A stretch of 7,877 nucleotides of DNA from Candidatus Bathyarchaeota archaeon (GCA_013329615.1 DUKA01000052.1:1-7877); one strand, 5' to 3'. Shown: positions 1-6,043, numbered from the stretch's first letter. Notes: generated by a model from the sequence alone, not told the origin. A program made the numbers and translations.

Positions 1-518
1 GTGTCAGCGGTGCACATGCGGAAGAGGTTGTCGTTCGCAATTGCGAGCGTGGGGGATGTAGAAGATGTGCTCCACATGAGCATGCCGTTGGAGTTACAGT
101 AGCTTAGAGCCGACTGAGCCTGGCTCGACCAGAGTCCTCCCGTGAAGATTGTGACTCCAGTTGACTTGAAGCCCTGGACCTTCTCGAGGTGGATGTTGGC
201 CTGACCATCGGCGTTGTCGACGAGGTATGTGAACTGGGTGTCGTAACCCAGTGTCTCAGCCCATGCGTTGATGTCAGGGGCGATCATCTGCTCGTAGTAT
301 GGTTTTCCAGTCTCTAGACCGGTTGTGTCTGATGCGATGTAGCCGAGTTTGATCGTCTTGCCCTTGAGCGGGGCCTCCGTCACTGTCTGGATGACGGTTG
401 AGCCGCTTCCTTCGACGACGACTTCCTTTGCGGGGGCGGCGAAGTATCCTATGCCGCCTCCGACGATGAGACCTGCGACCAGTAACACTATTGCAAGGGT
501 CATTCCTTTGTCTGCCAT
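1..518 (-). CDS. ABC transporter substrate-binding protein (branched-chain amino acid/amide type), 5' part only
   Basis: Partial gene: the first 172 codons are present and the rest lies beyond the left edge. The product should be the extracytoplasmic solute receptor of an ABC importer. Residues 1-5 are a short polar, lysine-containing start, and residues 7-28 are a glycine-rich hydrophobic segment (VAGLIVGGGIGYFAAP) typical of archaeal receptors anchored by an uncleaved N-terminal helix. A Val/Thr/Ser-rich linker (about 33-50) leads into the receptor fold with KGKTIKLGYIASDTTG. The later stretch QGFKSTGVTIFTGGLWSSQA followed by CNSNGMLMWSTSSTSP matches the family-6 periplasmic-binding (LivK-like) pattern, where ligand-site residues sit after the S-x-x-S/T turn. 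The ATG at 516-518 has no strong Shine-Dalgarno site, but a TATA-like box lies about 35 nt upstream. Solute specificity cannot be read. The permease and ATPase genes would be expected further left. Fairly sure of the family. Confidence 0.82.
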   Translation of the reverse strand, partial: MADKGMTLAIVLLVAGLIVGGGIGYFAAPAKEVVVEGSGSTVIQTVTEAPLKGKTIKLGYIASDTTGLETGKPYYEQMIAPDINAWAETLGYDTQFTYLVDNADGQANIHLEKVQGFKSTGVTIFTGGLWSSQAQSALSYCNSNGMLMWSTSSTSPTLAIANDNLFRMCTAD

Positions 519-549
519 GTTCTCAACTCAGGGGGGAGACAAGATCATC

Positions 550-562
550 GTATATACATTTT
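550..562 (-). promoter_or_regulatory. Putative TATA/BRE promoter element of the substrate-binding protein gene
   Basis: On the minus strand this reads AAAATGTATATAC, with the TATATA core about 35 nt before the ATG at 518. That predicts a transcription start near 530 and a leader of roughly 12 nt, a normal archaeal arrangement. An alternative box lies at 573-584 (TATTATATAAGG on the minus strand). This element is one arm of a perfect 13-bp inverted repeat whose other arm is at 616-628. Confidence 0.5.
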
Positions 563-615
563 CGATTTAGTCCTTATATAATAGGTTTAATAATTATCGT
601 ATTTATATTGAATAT

Positions 616-628
616 AAAATGTATATAC
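616..628 (+). promoter_or_regulatory. Putative plus-strand promoter element, mirror copy of the one at 550-562
   Basis: Reads AAAATGTATATAC on the plus strand, the exact reverse complement of 550-562, with a 53-bp spacer between the arms. If it works as a TATA box, transcription would start near 650 and run rightwards through three hairpins towards the T-rich stretch at 754-760. No convincing protein gene lies in that direction before the antisense kimA-like gene. It may instead be one half of a two-site operator for a dimeric regulator of the receptor gene. Confidence 0.4.
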
Positions 629-649
629 CATCATTATTATCCAGCCATA

Positions 650-760
650 TATTTTTATTTGATCGCCGATAACGCGATCGCGGTTCAAGCATCTGCCATG
701 CTTGAAGCCAGTTAAACGCCGTTGGGACCGAAGAGGTCCCACACGCTCACCAATTTTCTT
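650..760 (+). ncRNA. Candidate structured small RNA with three tandem hairpins
   Basis: Three short perfect hairpins are packed into 80 nt. Stem 661-666 pairs with 674-679 (GATCGC/GCGATC). Stem 684-691 pairs with 699-706 (TTCAAGCA/TGCTTGAA, loop TCTGCCA). Stem 724-729 pairs with 735-740 (GGGACC/GGTCCC, loop GAAGA). The block sits 20-35 nt downstream of a plus-strand TATA-like element and ends in a T-rich stretch (ATTTTCTT, 753-760), so it is bounded like an independent archaeal transcript. It does not fold as a tRNA, and I see no C/D or H/ACA box set. The alternative is that one or more hairpins belong to the 3' end of the minus-strand kimA-like transcript, which stops at 784. No known RNA family is recognised. 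Confidence 0.35.
724..740 (-). terminator. Hairpin downstream of the kimA-like gene, possible terminator or mRNA 3'-end structure
   Basis: A perfect 6-bp GC-rich stem (GGGACC/GGTCCC) with a 5-nt loop lies 44 nt past the stop codon of the kimA-like gene on the minus strand. No T-run follows it on that strand, so it would not be a classical intrinsic terminator; it may stabilise the mRNA end. The same bases are also part of the candidate plus-strand RNA. Confidence 0.3.
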
Positions 761-783
761 ATCACTTCTACAAATCGTCCAAT

Positions 784-2634
784 TCATTTTTCGAGGAGGT
801 ATGGGACCTCCACTATCGTCCTGTTGTAGCCGGATGTGCGGTTAGCGTCGTTCACGGCGCGTCTAATCTGCAGGGTCGTCTGAGTGTGCAGGAATGACTG
901 CCACCACTTCGCGGTCACGAAGGCGGGTAGGACGACTGCAGTTAACTGTCCGTCGTCCGCCTCCTCGTCTATCCCTTCGAGGAACGTGAGGAGGGGGTCG
1001 GCTATGGACCGGTAGGGGGTCCTGATGATGTGGAGGGGGATGTTCGGCCAGAGGTGCTCCCACGCCTCTTTGAGGCCGACGCCGTTGCCCTCCTCCAGCT
1101 CGACGTGTACACCCACGACCTCCCGGGCGATTAGGCGGGCGAAGGCGATGGCGTCGATGGTCCCCTTGTTAATGTGGGCGACGGGTATGGCCGCCCTCTG
1201 AAGGGACGTTACGTAGTCCCAAGATATGGATGACTTGAGGTTCTCGGGGGACATCTGCTCGTCGAAGTCCTCGTAGTGTTTCCGTATTCGAAGGAAGCCA
1301 AACACGAAGCTGGGGATGAGGAGAAACGTGATCCACGCGCCGTCCCAGAACTTGCTATAACTAATGATGCAGAGTGCGGAACCAGTAACAACGGCGCCCA
1401 ACCCGTTAATGAGGGACTTCAGCTTCCAGTTCGCGCCCTTCAACCGCCACCAGTGGACGACCATCCCCATTTGGGACAGCGTGAAGGCGAGGAAGGCGCC
1501 GACGGCGAATAGTGGCACGAGGGCATGCGCCTCGCCGCCAAATATTATGATGAGAAACGCCGTGGCCGCCGAGAGCAGTAGTATCCCGTTATCGAAGACA
1601 AGCCTGTCACCGAGGAAGGAGAGCTGCCTGGCGATGAAGCTGTCGTGGGCGAGTAGCGCGGCCACGCGTGGGAATCCGGTGAAGCTCGTGTTGGCGGCGA
1701 CGGCTAGGATCAAGAGCGTCGAGAACTGTATGAGGAGGTATAATGGACCGTCCCCGAGTACCCTTCGCGCGAGGGCGGATAGGATGGTCTCGTTGCTGGA
1801 GGGGACGACGGCGAAGTACTGCGTCAACCCTATGCTTCCGAGGAAGAGCAGACCAACGAGAACTGATAGGACTACGAGGGTCTTTCCGGCGTTCTTCGAC
1901 TTGGGCTGTTTGAACATGGGCACGGCGTTGCTTATGGCTTCGACGCCGGTCAGCGCCGTGCAACCGGTCGCGAACGCGTGCAGGATCAGCACGAGGGTCA
2001 GCGGCTCAAGGGCGGGGGGAGCAATAGCGGCGAGATCGCCGGGTCCATCTATCACCGCACGTATAAGACCATAAGTCAGCATGGGCAGATAGGTGAAGAG
2101 GAAAAGATACACGGGGATAGCTATCGCGTTCCCCGTCTCCCGTGTACCCCTGAGATTGACGAGCGCAATCATGCCTAATATCAGGAGTGAGAGCAGCACT
2201 CGATGGGGCCAGAGGAAGGGAAAGGCGGAGGCAATAGCCTGTACGCCGGAGGTCAGGCTGACGGCGGCTAGGAGTAGGTAGTCGATCATGAGCGCAGCCG
2301 CGGCTATCAGTCCCGCATGCTTACCTAGGTTCTCCCTCGCCACGATCCATGAGCCCCCCCCCGAGGGGTAGCCCTGAATCGTCTGATAGTAGGATATCGT
2401 GAGGATCACGAGAATGGCGACTATGGCGACTCCGAGGCTGAAGGACATTGAGAGACCGGCGGCGCCAGCCATGACGAGCGCGAGGAAAAGCTCCTCGTTC
2501 GCGTAAGCGATCGATGACAGGGCGTCGGGTGAGAGTGCTGCGAGGGCTTGGTAATTATTCAGTGTTATTTCGTCGGCTTCTTTCGTGGGGAGGGGGGAGC
2601 CGACCAGAATGTCCCTGAGACGTTTACCATACAT
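784..2634 (-). CDS. kimA: KimA-like potassium transporter (APC superfamily, KUP-related)
   Basis: A 616-residue membrane protein, close to the 607 residues of Bacillus subtilis KimA (YdaO), a high-affinity proton-coupled K+ importer. About 12 membrane helices occupy residues 29-455, followed by a soluble cytoplasmic C-terminal domain (about 465-616). The motif LSPDALSSIAY (D37, Y44) matches the KimA TM1 motif. QGYPSGGGSWIVARENLG (87-104) matches YPQGGGAYIVSKENLG. MIDYLLLAAVS (116-126) and CTALTGVEAISNA (225-237; T229, E232) match the ion-path helices, as do VLAANT/GDRL/NGI/LFGG-type segments further on. From memory of the KimA structure, the ion-site Asp, Tyr, Ser, Thr and Glu residues are kept, but the position of Thr121 is Leu122 here. 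Standard pipelines may call it an amino acid permease; the match along the length to KimA favours potassium. It starts at an ATG without a clear Shine-Dalgarno site and is transcribed alone. No ydaO-type c-di-AMP riboswitch is apparent upstream. Confidence 0.85.
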   Translation of the reverse strand: MYGKRLRDILVGSPLPTKEADEITLNNYQALAALSPDALSSIAYANEELFLALVMAGAAGLSMSFSLGVAIVAILVILTISYYQTIQGYPSGGGSWIVARENLGKHAGLIAAAALMIDYLLLAAVSLTSGVQAIASAFPFLWPHRVLLSLLILGMIALVNLRGTRETGNAIAIPVYLFLFTYLPMLTYGLIRAVIDGPGDLAAIAPPALEPLTLVLILHAFATGCTALTGVEAISNAVPMFKQPKSKNAGKTLVVLSVLVGLLFLGSIGLTQYFAVVPSSNETILSALARRVLGDGPLYLLIQFSTLLILAVAANTSFTGFPRVAALLAHDSFIARQLSFLGDRLVFDNGILLLSAATAFLIIIFGGEAHALVPLFAVGAFLAFTLSQMGMVVHWWRLKGANWKLKSLINGLGAVVTGSALCIISYSKFWDGAWITFLLIPSFVFGFLRIRKHYEDFDEQMSPENLKSSISWDYVTSLQRAAIPVAHINKGTIDAIAFARLIAREVVGVHVELEEGNGVGLKEAWEHLWPNIPLHIIRTPYRSIADPLLTFLEGIDEEADDGQLTAVVLPAFVTAKWWQSFLHTQTTLQIRRAVNDANRTSGYNRTIVEVPYLLEK

Positions 2635-2716
2635 TAGAGTTTAATCCACACCCATCGACAAGTTTCCCTAGAACCTGAGGGCAATCTAGACGAATTTTAG
2701 AGAAGCCGCTCTCCCT

Positions 2717-2740
2717 ATGACACATTATTTGTGTAGTCAT
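2717..2740. promoter_or_regulatory. Imperfect inverted repeat between divergent genes, possible operator
   Basis: Outer arms ATGAC (2717-2721) and GTCAT (2736-2740) enclose inner arms ACACA (2720-2724) and TGTGT (2730-2734), giving a 24-bp near-palindrome with a two-base asymmetry. It lies 83 bp before the kimA-like start and 156 bp before the divergent membrane-protein gene, in an AT-rich spacer. This is the size of a site for a dimeric archaeal regulator of the Lrp or MarR kind, but no regulator can be assigned. Confidence 0.3.
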
Positions 2741-2775
2741 CCCCCGGCACTAGGATTTAAACCATCACTTAATGA

Positions 2776-2796
2776 GGCTACGAATATTGTATAGCC
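2776..2796. promoter_or_regulatory. Second inverted repeat in the kimA-2896 spacer
   Basis: Arms GGCTA (2776-2780) and TAGCC (2792-2796) flank an 11-bp AT-rich middle containing AATATT. The spacer 2635-2895 (261 bp) holds this, the dyad at 2717-2740 and a weaker CTAGA/TCTAG pair at 2668-2689, but no gene. TTTAAA-type boxes occur on both strands near 2755-2762. Weak evidence; some of these short repeats are expected by chance in AT-rich DNA. Confidence 0.2.
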
Positions 2797-2881
2797 AAGA
2801 TTATTCGGAGTCGCGATCATTTCGACGCTACTGCGTGTAATCTCCACATTACATTAATTAAATGTTTTAATTATTCATCTT

Positions 2882-2885
2882 GGAG
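2882..2885 (+). promoter_or_regulatory. Shine-Dalgarno site of the small membrane-protein gene
   Basis: GGAG with 10 nt to the ATG at 2896, supporting that start. AT-rich candidate TATA sequence (TTAATTAAAT) lies upstream at 2854-2863. Confidence 0.45.
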
Positions 2886-2895
2886 AATATTATAT

Positions 2896-3336
2896 ATGGA
2901 TAATATACTCATCATTGTAACCTCGGTGGTGATAATCGCCGCGGTCGGGGTCGCCATCGTAGCGCTGAACCTCAGGGGGAAGGGCGAGCTGGGTGAAAAA
3001 CCGAGCGAGTTACAGTTCGCCAAGAGGAAATATATCCCGGACGTGGGATTCGTCGACACAAACGTCGTCAAGGTGGGCAGGACGAAGACGCTGGCGGGCT
3101 TCTTCTCCGAGGGATCGATGAGGTGGGACGACTTCTTCAACCCCAAGACGGAGGAGCACATGGAGATGCGTGCCACCGCCACCTACGCCGTGATGGGCTT
3201 CTACCTCATCTCCGGTTTGGTGACTGTGGTTATGGTCTACATAGACCTGACGTGGGGCTACTACTTTGGATTGCTCGTCATGGCGTACGCGACGCTGATA
3301 ATCGGCTACAACTACGTGAAGGTGAGGCATCGATAA
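2896..3336 (+). CDS. Small membrane protein of unknown function, three predicted helices
   Basis: A 146-residue protein I do not recognise. Residues 4-24 are a strong hydrophobic helix followed by a basic NLRGK stretch. Residues about 27-92 are soluble, with charged and aromatic segments such as KRKYIPDVGFVDTNVVKVGR and SMRWDDFFNPKTEEHMEMR. Two further helices occupy about 95-116 and 120-141, and the chain ends in KVRHR. By the positive-inside rule the central 65 residues and the C-terminus would be cytoplasmic, with the N-terminus outside. It starts at ATG with a GGAG site 10 nt upstream. The gene is divergent from the kimA-like transporter and shares its control region, so a link to potassium transport is possible but unproven. 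It reads intact, with codon use like its neighbours, and is very likely a real gene. No catalytic motif is visible. Confidence 0.8.
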   Translation: MDNILIIVTSVVIIAAVGVAIVALNLRGKGELGEKPSELQFAKRKYIPDVGFVDTNVVKVGRTKTLAGFFSEGSMRWDDFFNPKTEEHMEMRATATYAVMGFYLISGLVTVVMVYIDLTWGYYFGLLVMAYATLIIGYNYVKVRHR

Positions 3337-3344
3337 CCGATCCC

Positions 3345-3358
3345 GGGTTTAAGAACCC
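3345..3358 (+). promoter_or_regulatory. TATA-like element and short hairpin before the VOC-like gene
   Basis: GGTTTAAG (3346-3353) lies about 35 nt before the ATG at 3385, the expected place for an archaeal TATA box with a 10-nt leader. The same bases form a short stem (GGGTT/AACCC, loop TAAG) 8 nt after the previous stop codon, which could help end the upstream transcript. The two readings cannot be separated from sequence alone. Confidence 0.35.
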
Positions 3359-3384
3359 CCGTTCACACCCAACGACCGACGCAT

Positions 3385-3768
3385 ATGGATCAAAAGATAG
3401 TCCACTTCGAGATACCCGCCGATGACATCGAGAAGCTCAATGGCTTCTACGAGAAGGTCTTCGGCTGGAAGATTGTAAAGTCCCCCCCACCGTGGAGATG
3501 AAGTACTGGCTCATCCAGACCGTGCCCACGGACGAGCAGGGGGTGCTCCTGCGCCCCGGCGTGAACGGTGGCATGTACAAGAAGGACATGGCAGGGGCAA
3601 CCGCCGTCAACTACGCCGTCGATTACATCGACAATGCGCTCAGCGAGGCGAAGATGCTCGGCGCAAGGTTGTCAACGGCAAGGCGGAGATACCTAAGGTA
3701 GGCTGGGTCGCCGCCATAAGGGACCCCGAGGGCAACCACATAGGTCTGCTGCAGCCCGCCCGATGTGA
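3385..3768 (+). pseudogene. VOC/glyoxalase-superfamily protein gene with three frameshifts
   Basis: Three consecutive reading frames each encode a piece of one VOC-fold protein (the glyoxalase/bleomycin-resistance/dioxygenase superfamily). Frame one from ATG 3385 gives IVHFEIPADDIEKLNGFYEK and VFGWKI, the classic first beta-alpha unit. Frame two (about 3489-3664) gives YWLIQT, then PGVNGGMYKK and AVNYAVDYIDNALSEAKMLG. Frame three (from 3665) gives KVVNGKAEIPKVGWVAAIRD and PEGNHIGLLQP, the classic C-terminal strand. The breaks are consistent with loss of one C in the run at 3482-3488, one A near 3665-3666, and one C near 3758-3761. Restoring these gives a smooth 128-residue protein ending at the TGA at 3766-3768, a normal family length. 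Either a recently decayed gene or homopolymer errors in the assembly; all three being single-base losses favours error. Substrate unknown. Confidence 0.8.
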
Positions 3769-3845
3769 CCCCCCACCAACGTCTAGACAACCTTACTATA
3801 ACCGCACCCCCGCCAGCGGATCCAAGCATCACCCACATGATCGCC

Positions 3846-3867
3846 TTGAAACCCGTCAGCGGGTCAA
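3846..3867. terminator. Hairpin between convergent genes
   Basis: Perfect stem ACCCG/CGGGT (3851-3855 with 3860-3864) with a 4-nt loop TCAG, extended by TTG/CAA past a two-base bulge. It lies between the end of the plus-strand VOC-like gene and the end of the minus-strand glycosyltransferase (3954), where a shared transcription end is expected. No long T-run is attached. The rest of the 185-bp spacer 3769-3953 shows nothing else. Confidence 0.35.
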
Positions 3868-3953
3868 TTCCCCGGTTCTAATTTCGGAGGACCTAATATT
3901 CCCCTGTTCTCTCATAGATGTTCCATATTCTACTTCGTACCAAGTCTAACCTT

Positions 3954-5096
3954 CTATAACAGTCCAGGATTCAACGTCTTTACGTATATTTTCTCATGCC
4001 TTGCGGCAATCTGCGCCCAGTCGAACTGCTCTGCGAATTTTTGGCCACTTCGACTCATCTCATCGGTCATTTCGTCGTCTTCAAGGATGCGATTGAGGTT
4101 GTCTGAGAGCTGTTTCGAGTCGCCTCTCCGGGATACTAGGCAAGCCCCGCTGGAGGTAAACCAGTGGCTACCCTCGAAGTTCGTTATCGCGGCCGGGCGC
4201 CCCGAGGCGAGCGACTCGAGCACGACCATGCCAAATCCCTCGTGCCGCGAGGGGAGGGCGAGCAGACGGCAGCGAGCATACTCATCCACAACATCATCGC
4301 CCTTTTTACCGCCGAGGAAATTGAAGTGCCTCAGCACGCCCCTCCGAGCCGCCAGGCTCCTGGCAGCGTCCGCGTAGCCATGGTCTATCCCTACGACCCT
4401 GAACTCTGCGTCTGGGTGCTCCTTCAGCACGTCTGGCGCAGCGTCGACGAGAAGCCCCAGTCCTTTAGCCTCCACGACTCTCCCCATGAAGAGGATGCTC
4501 TTCCCCGTTTTCCGAATATTTGATCTACGAGCTCTCGCGAATCTCTCGTAGTTGATGCCGGGCGGGATGACGTGTATCTTGTCCGTTGGCGTGCCGTTCG
4601 ACGAGAGAAGGCTCCGCTGAACCTTGTTATTCACTATAACGCCCTCTACCTCATCGAGTTCACGTTGTCCCGCTGCTAGGTGGTGCAGGCGGTGGATTTT
4701 GTACATGCCGTGAACGTGGATTATGCAGGGCGCGCACTTCGCCCTCGACGCCTTGAATGCGATGTCGGTGTGTAGGGCGGGGTAGGAGTGGGTGTCGATG
4801 ATGTCTGCGTCCTCTCTCCTTAGCAGAGACGCGAGGGCGGGCGCGAATCGAGTGTAGTGGCTGTTTATGTGGTGACTCTGGAGGCCGGTGGGCATCGTGC
4901 CGACTCTCTGTACCCTTACCCCCTCCCTTCGCAGGCGATCATCTACGCGATGTGTCACCGACACGTCGCCGAACATATATGTGAAAACTGTGACCTCGTG
5001 GCCCCGTTGAGCAAGCGCACGTGATAGGTTGTAGACGTAGCTCTCGACCCCGCCGATCCGTGGGGGGAACCCTCCCGAGACCAATGCTACGCGCAT
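3954..5096 (-). CDS. Glycosyltransferase, GT4-like, GT-B fold
   Basis: A 380-residue retaining glycosyltransferase of the family-4 type that moves a sugar from a nucleotide donor to a lipid, glycan or protein acceptor at the inner face of the membrane. The N-terminal acceptor domain begins MRVALVSGGFPPRIGGVESY with the glycine-rich loop GGVE (15-18), and has IIHVHG at 125-130. The donor domain has ILFMGRVVEAKG (201-212; R206 and K211 are the usual phosphate-contacting pair) and the E-x7-E motif EGFGMVVLE (E286, E294) followed by SLASGRPAA. Length is normal and there is no membrane helix. The ATG at 5096 overlaps the end of the upstream channel gene by 10 nt, implying co-transcription and probably translational coupling. 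PimA-like mannosyltransferases and other GT4 enzymes look alike at this level, so donor and acceptor are not assigned. Confidence 0.9.
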   Translation of the reverse strand: MRVALVSGGFPPRIGGVESYVYNLSRALAQRGHEVTVFTYMFGDVSVTHRVDDRLRREGVRVQRVGTMPTGLQSHHINSHYTRFAPALASLLRREDADIIDTHSYPALHTDIAFKASRAKCAPCIIHVHGMYKIHRLHHLAAGQRELDEVEGVIVNNKVQRSLLSSNGTPTDKIHVIPPGINYERFARARRSNIRKTGKSILFMGRVVEAKGLGLLVDAAPDVLKEHPDAEFRVVGIDHGYADAARSLAARRGVLRHFNFLGGKKGDDVVDEYARCRLLALPSRHEGFGMVVLESLASGRPAAITNFEGSHWFTSSGACLVSRRGDSKQLSDNLNRILEDDEMTDEMSRSGQKFAEQFDWAQIAARHEKIYVKTLNPGLL

Positions 5097-6034
5097 AACT
5101 TTTCTCCCCGGCTCTGCTCCTCTAGGGCCTCCCCCATCTTAGCTGAGTAGATGTAGGGGATGGCGAAGTCGACCAGCGGGTTATCCTGGAACGCCTTCAC
5201 GACCTTCTTCTCGATCTCATACTTCATCCTGGGCCTATCAGTGGAGTACGTCATGTAGCGCAGCCGCAGTAGGACGCCGTAGTCGTACATGTCGGAGCGT
5301 ATGTAGGGGTCCTTCCCGGTTGCGGAGATTATGTCCTTCGTGACCTCGTTCGCCGCGGATAGTAGGATCCTCTCCGCCTCTAGCCAGTCTGTGTCGTAGG
5401 TGATTCTAACCGTCACCTCGTCTAGGGCGTAGGCCACACCCTCCCCCCAGTCCCCCTTCTTGACGGTGACAGGGTTGGGGGTGTAGTTGACGACTGGGTT
5501 ACTGAAGAGGACGCTGTTTGGGATGAGCACGCTCCGGTCTACGGCCTCTTCCGCCTCTACGGCGCCCCCCACCTGGTTTAGAACCGTGTACAGCGGGCTT
5601 ACCTCGATGACGTCACCCTTTACCCCGAGGGTTGGGATCTGTACCCTGTCACCGAGTTTGAAGGGTCTCTTGATGGATATTACGACCCAGACGGCGATAC
5701 TGGTCACTATCGGCTGCATTGCCCAGCCGAGGAAGAGGCCACCGAAAGTCCCGAGGAAGGTCGGCAGGATCCAGTACTCGGGGAAGAAGAAGGCGATACC
5801 AACCATCGGCGCCAGGGTGCCGAGGATTATCTTCCAGAATCCGACGATCATCGCCACATCGCCTTCGTTTCCCCTCGAGCCGACGATAGAGGACGCGATC
5901 CTCTTCGCCGTCAACCGGTAGAGCAGGTACGAGACAAGCATAACCGCGAAGAAGCTCGACACCCTCAGGAATAACGGGTCTGAAAAGAGTGAAATGAACG
6001 GTTCGAGTTGATTCTGAGACATGTAAAACAACAC
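5087..6034 (-). CDS. MscS-family mechanosensitive ion channel
   Basis: Up to 315 residues, near the usual size for small MscS channels, which open under membrane tension and release ions and solutes on osmotic downshock. Helices lie at about 22-40, 61-84 and 89-121; the last is the pore helix, with the small-residue pattern LGTFGGLFLGWAMQP. It is followed by the family motif KRPFKLGDRVQI (122-133), the start of the beta domain, then VLIPNSVLFSNPVVNYTPNP (169-188). The alpha/beta vestibule domain follows (about 205-300), ending in a charged tail. The beta domain carries an acidic stretch (GGAVEAEEAVDRS, about 156-168) longer than in compact family members. The start is uncertain: residue 1 is a GTG at 6034, while residue 5 is an ATG at 6022, which I prefer. 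No Shine-Dalgarno site is seen. It is the first gene of a two-gene unit with the glycosyltransferase. Confidence 0.9.
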   Translation of the reverse strand: MLFYMSQNQLEPFISLFSDPLFLRVSSFFAVMLVSYLLYRLTAKRIASSIVGSRGNEGDVAMIVGFWKIILGTLAPMVGIAFFFPEYWILPTFLGTFGGLFLGWAMQPIVTSIAVWVVISIKRPFKLGDRVQIPTLGVKGDVIEVSPLYTVLNQVGGAVEAEEAVDRSVLIPNSVLFSNPVVNYTPNPVTVKKGDWGEGVAYALDEVTVRITYDTDWLEAERILLSAANEVTKDIISATGKDPYIRSDMYDYGVLLRLRYMTYSTDRPRMKYEIEKKVVKAFQDNPLVDFAIPYIYSAKMGEALEEQSRGEKLCA

Positions 6035-6043
6035 GAATATTCG
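6034..6043. promoter_or_regulatory. Perfect 10-bp palindrome at the start of the MscS gene
   Basis: CGAATATTCG, a perfect palindrome overlapping the possible GTG start and just downstream of a TATA-like box on the minus strand (GATAAATAGATAC, 6061-6073). With that box, transcription would start near 6041, within the palindrome, so a protein bound there could block initiation. No regulator assigned. Confidence 0.3.

Noticed and set aside
491..787. Small open frames on both strands in the 519-783 spacer
   Set aside because: The translations look random, they lack ribosome sites, and they overlap promoter elements and hairpins that better explain the region.
640..790. A tRNA gene suggested by GGTTCAAGC near 682-690
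   Set aside because: The T-arm match does not extend to a T-stem, and no acceptor, D or anticodon arms can be formed around it on either strand.
1364..2074. A 236-codon open frame on the plus strand inside the kimA-like gene
   Set aside because: It is antisense to a strongly conserved transporter and its translation has no recognisable fold; it results from the GC-rich third positions of the real gene.
3010..3330. A 106-codon minus-strand frame inside the small membrane-protein gene
   Set aside because: Histidine- and valine-rich antisense shadow; the plus-strand gene has clear membrane helices and a ribosome-binding site.
3489..3702. Treating the middle VOC fragment as a separate 69-residue gene with a GTG start
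   Set aside because: It is only the central part of a VOC domain; the missing start and end lie directly adjacent in other frames, so it is one broken gene.
3385..3768. Programmed ribosomal frameshifting in the VOC-like gene
   Set aside because: Three separate shifts would be needed, and no slippery heptamer plus downstream structure recurs at the breaks. Base loss or sequencing error is simpler.
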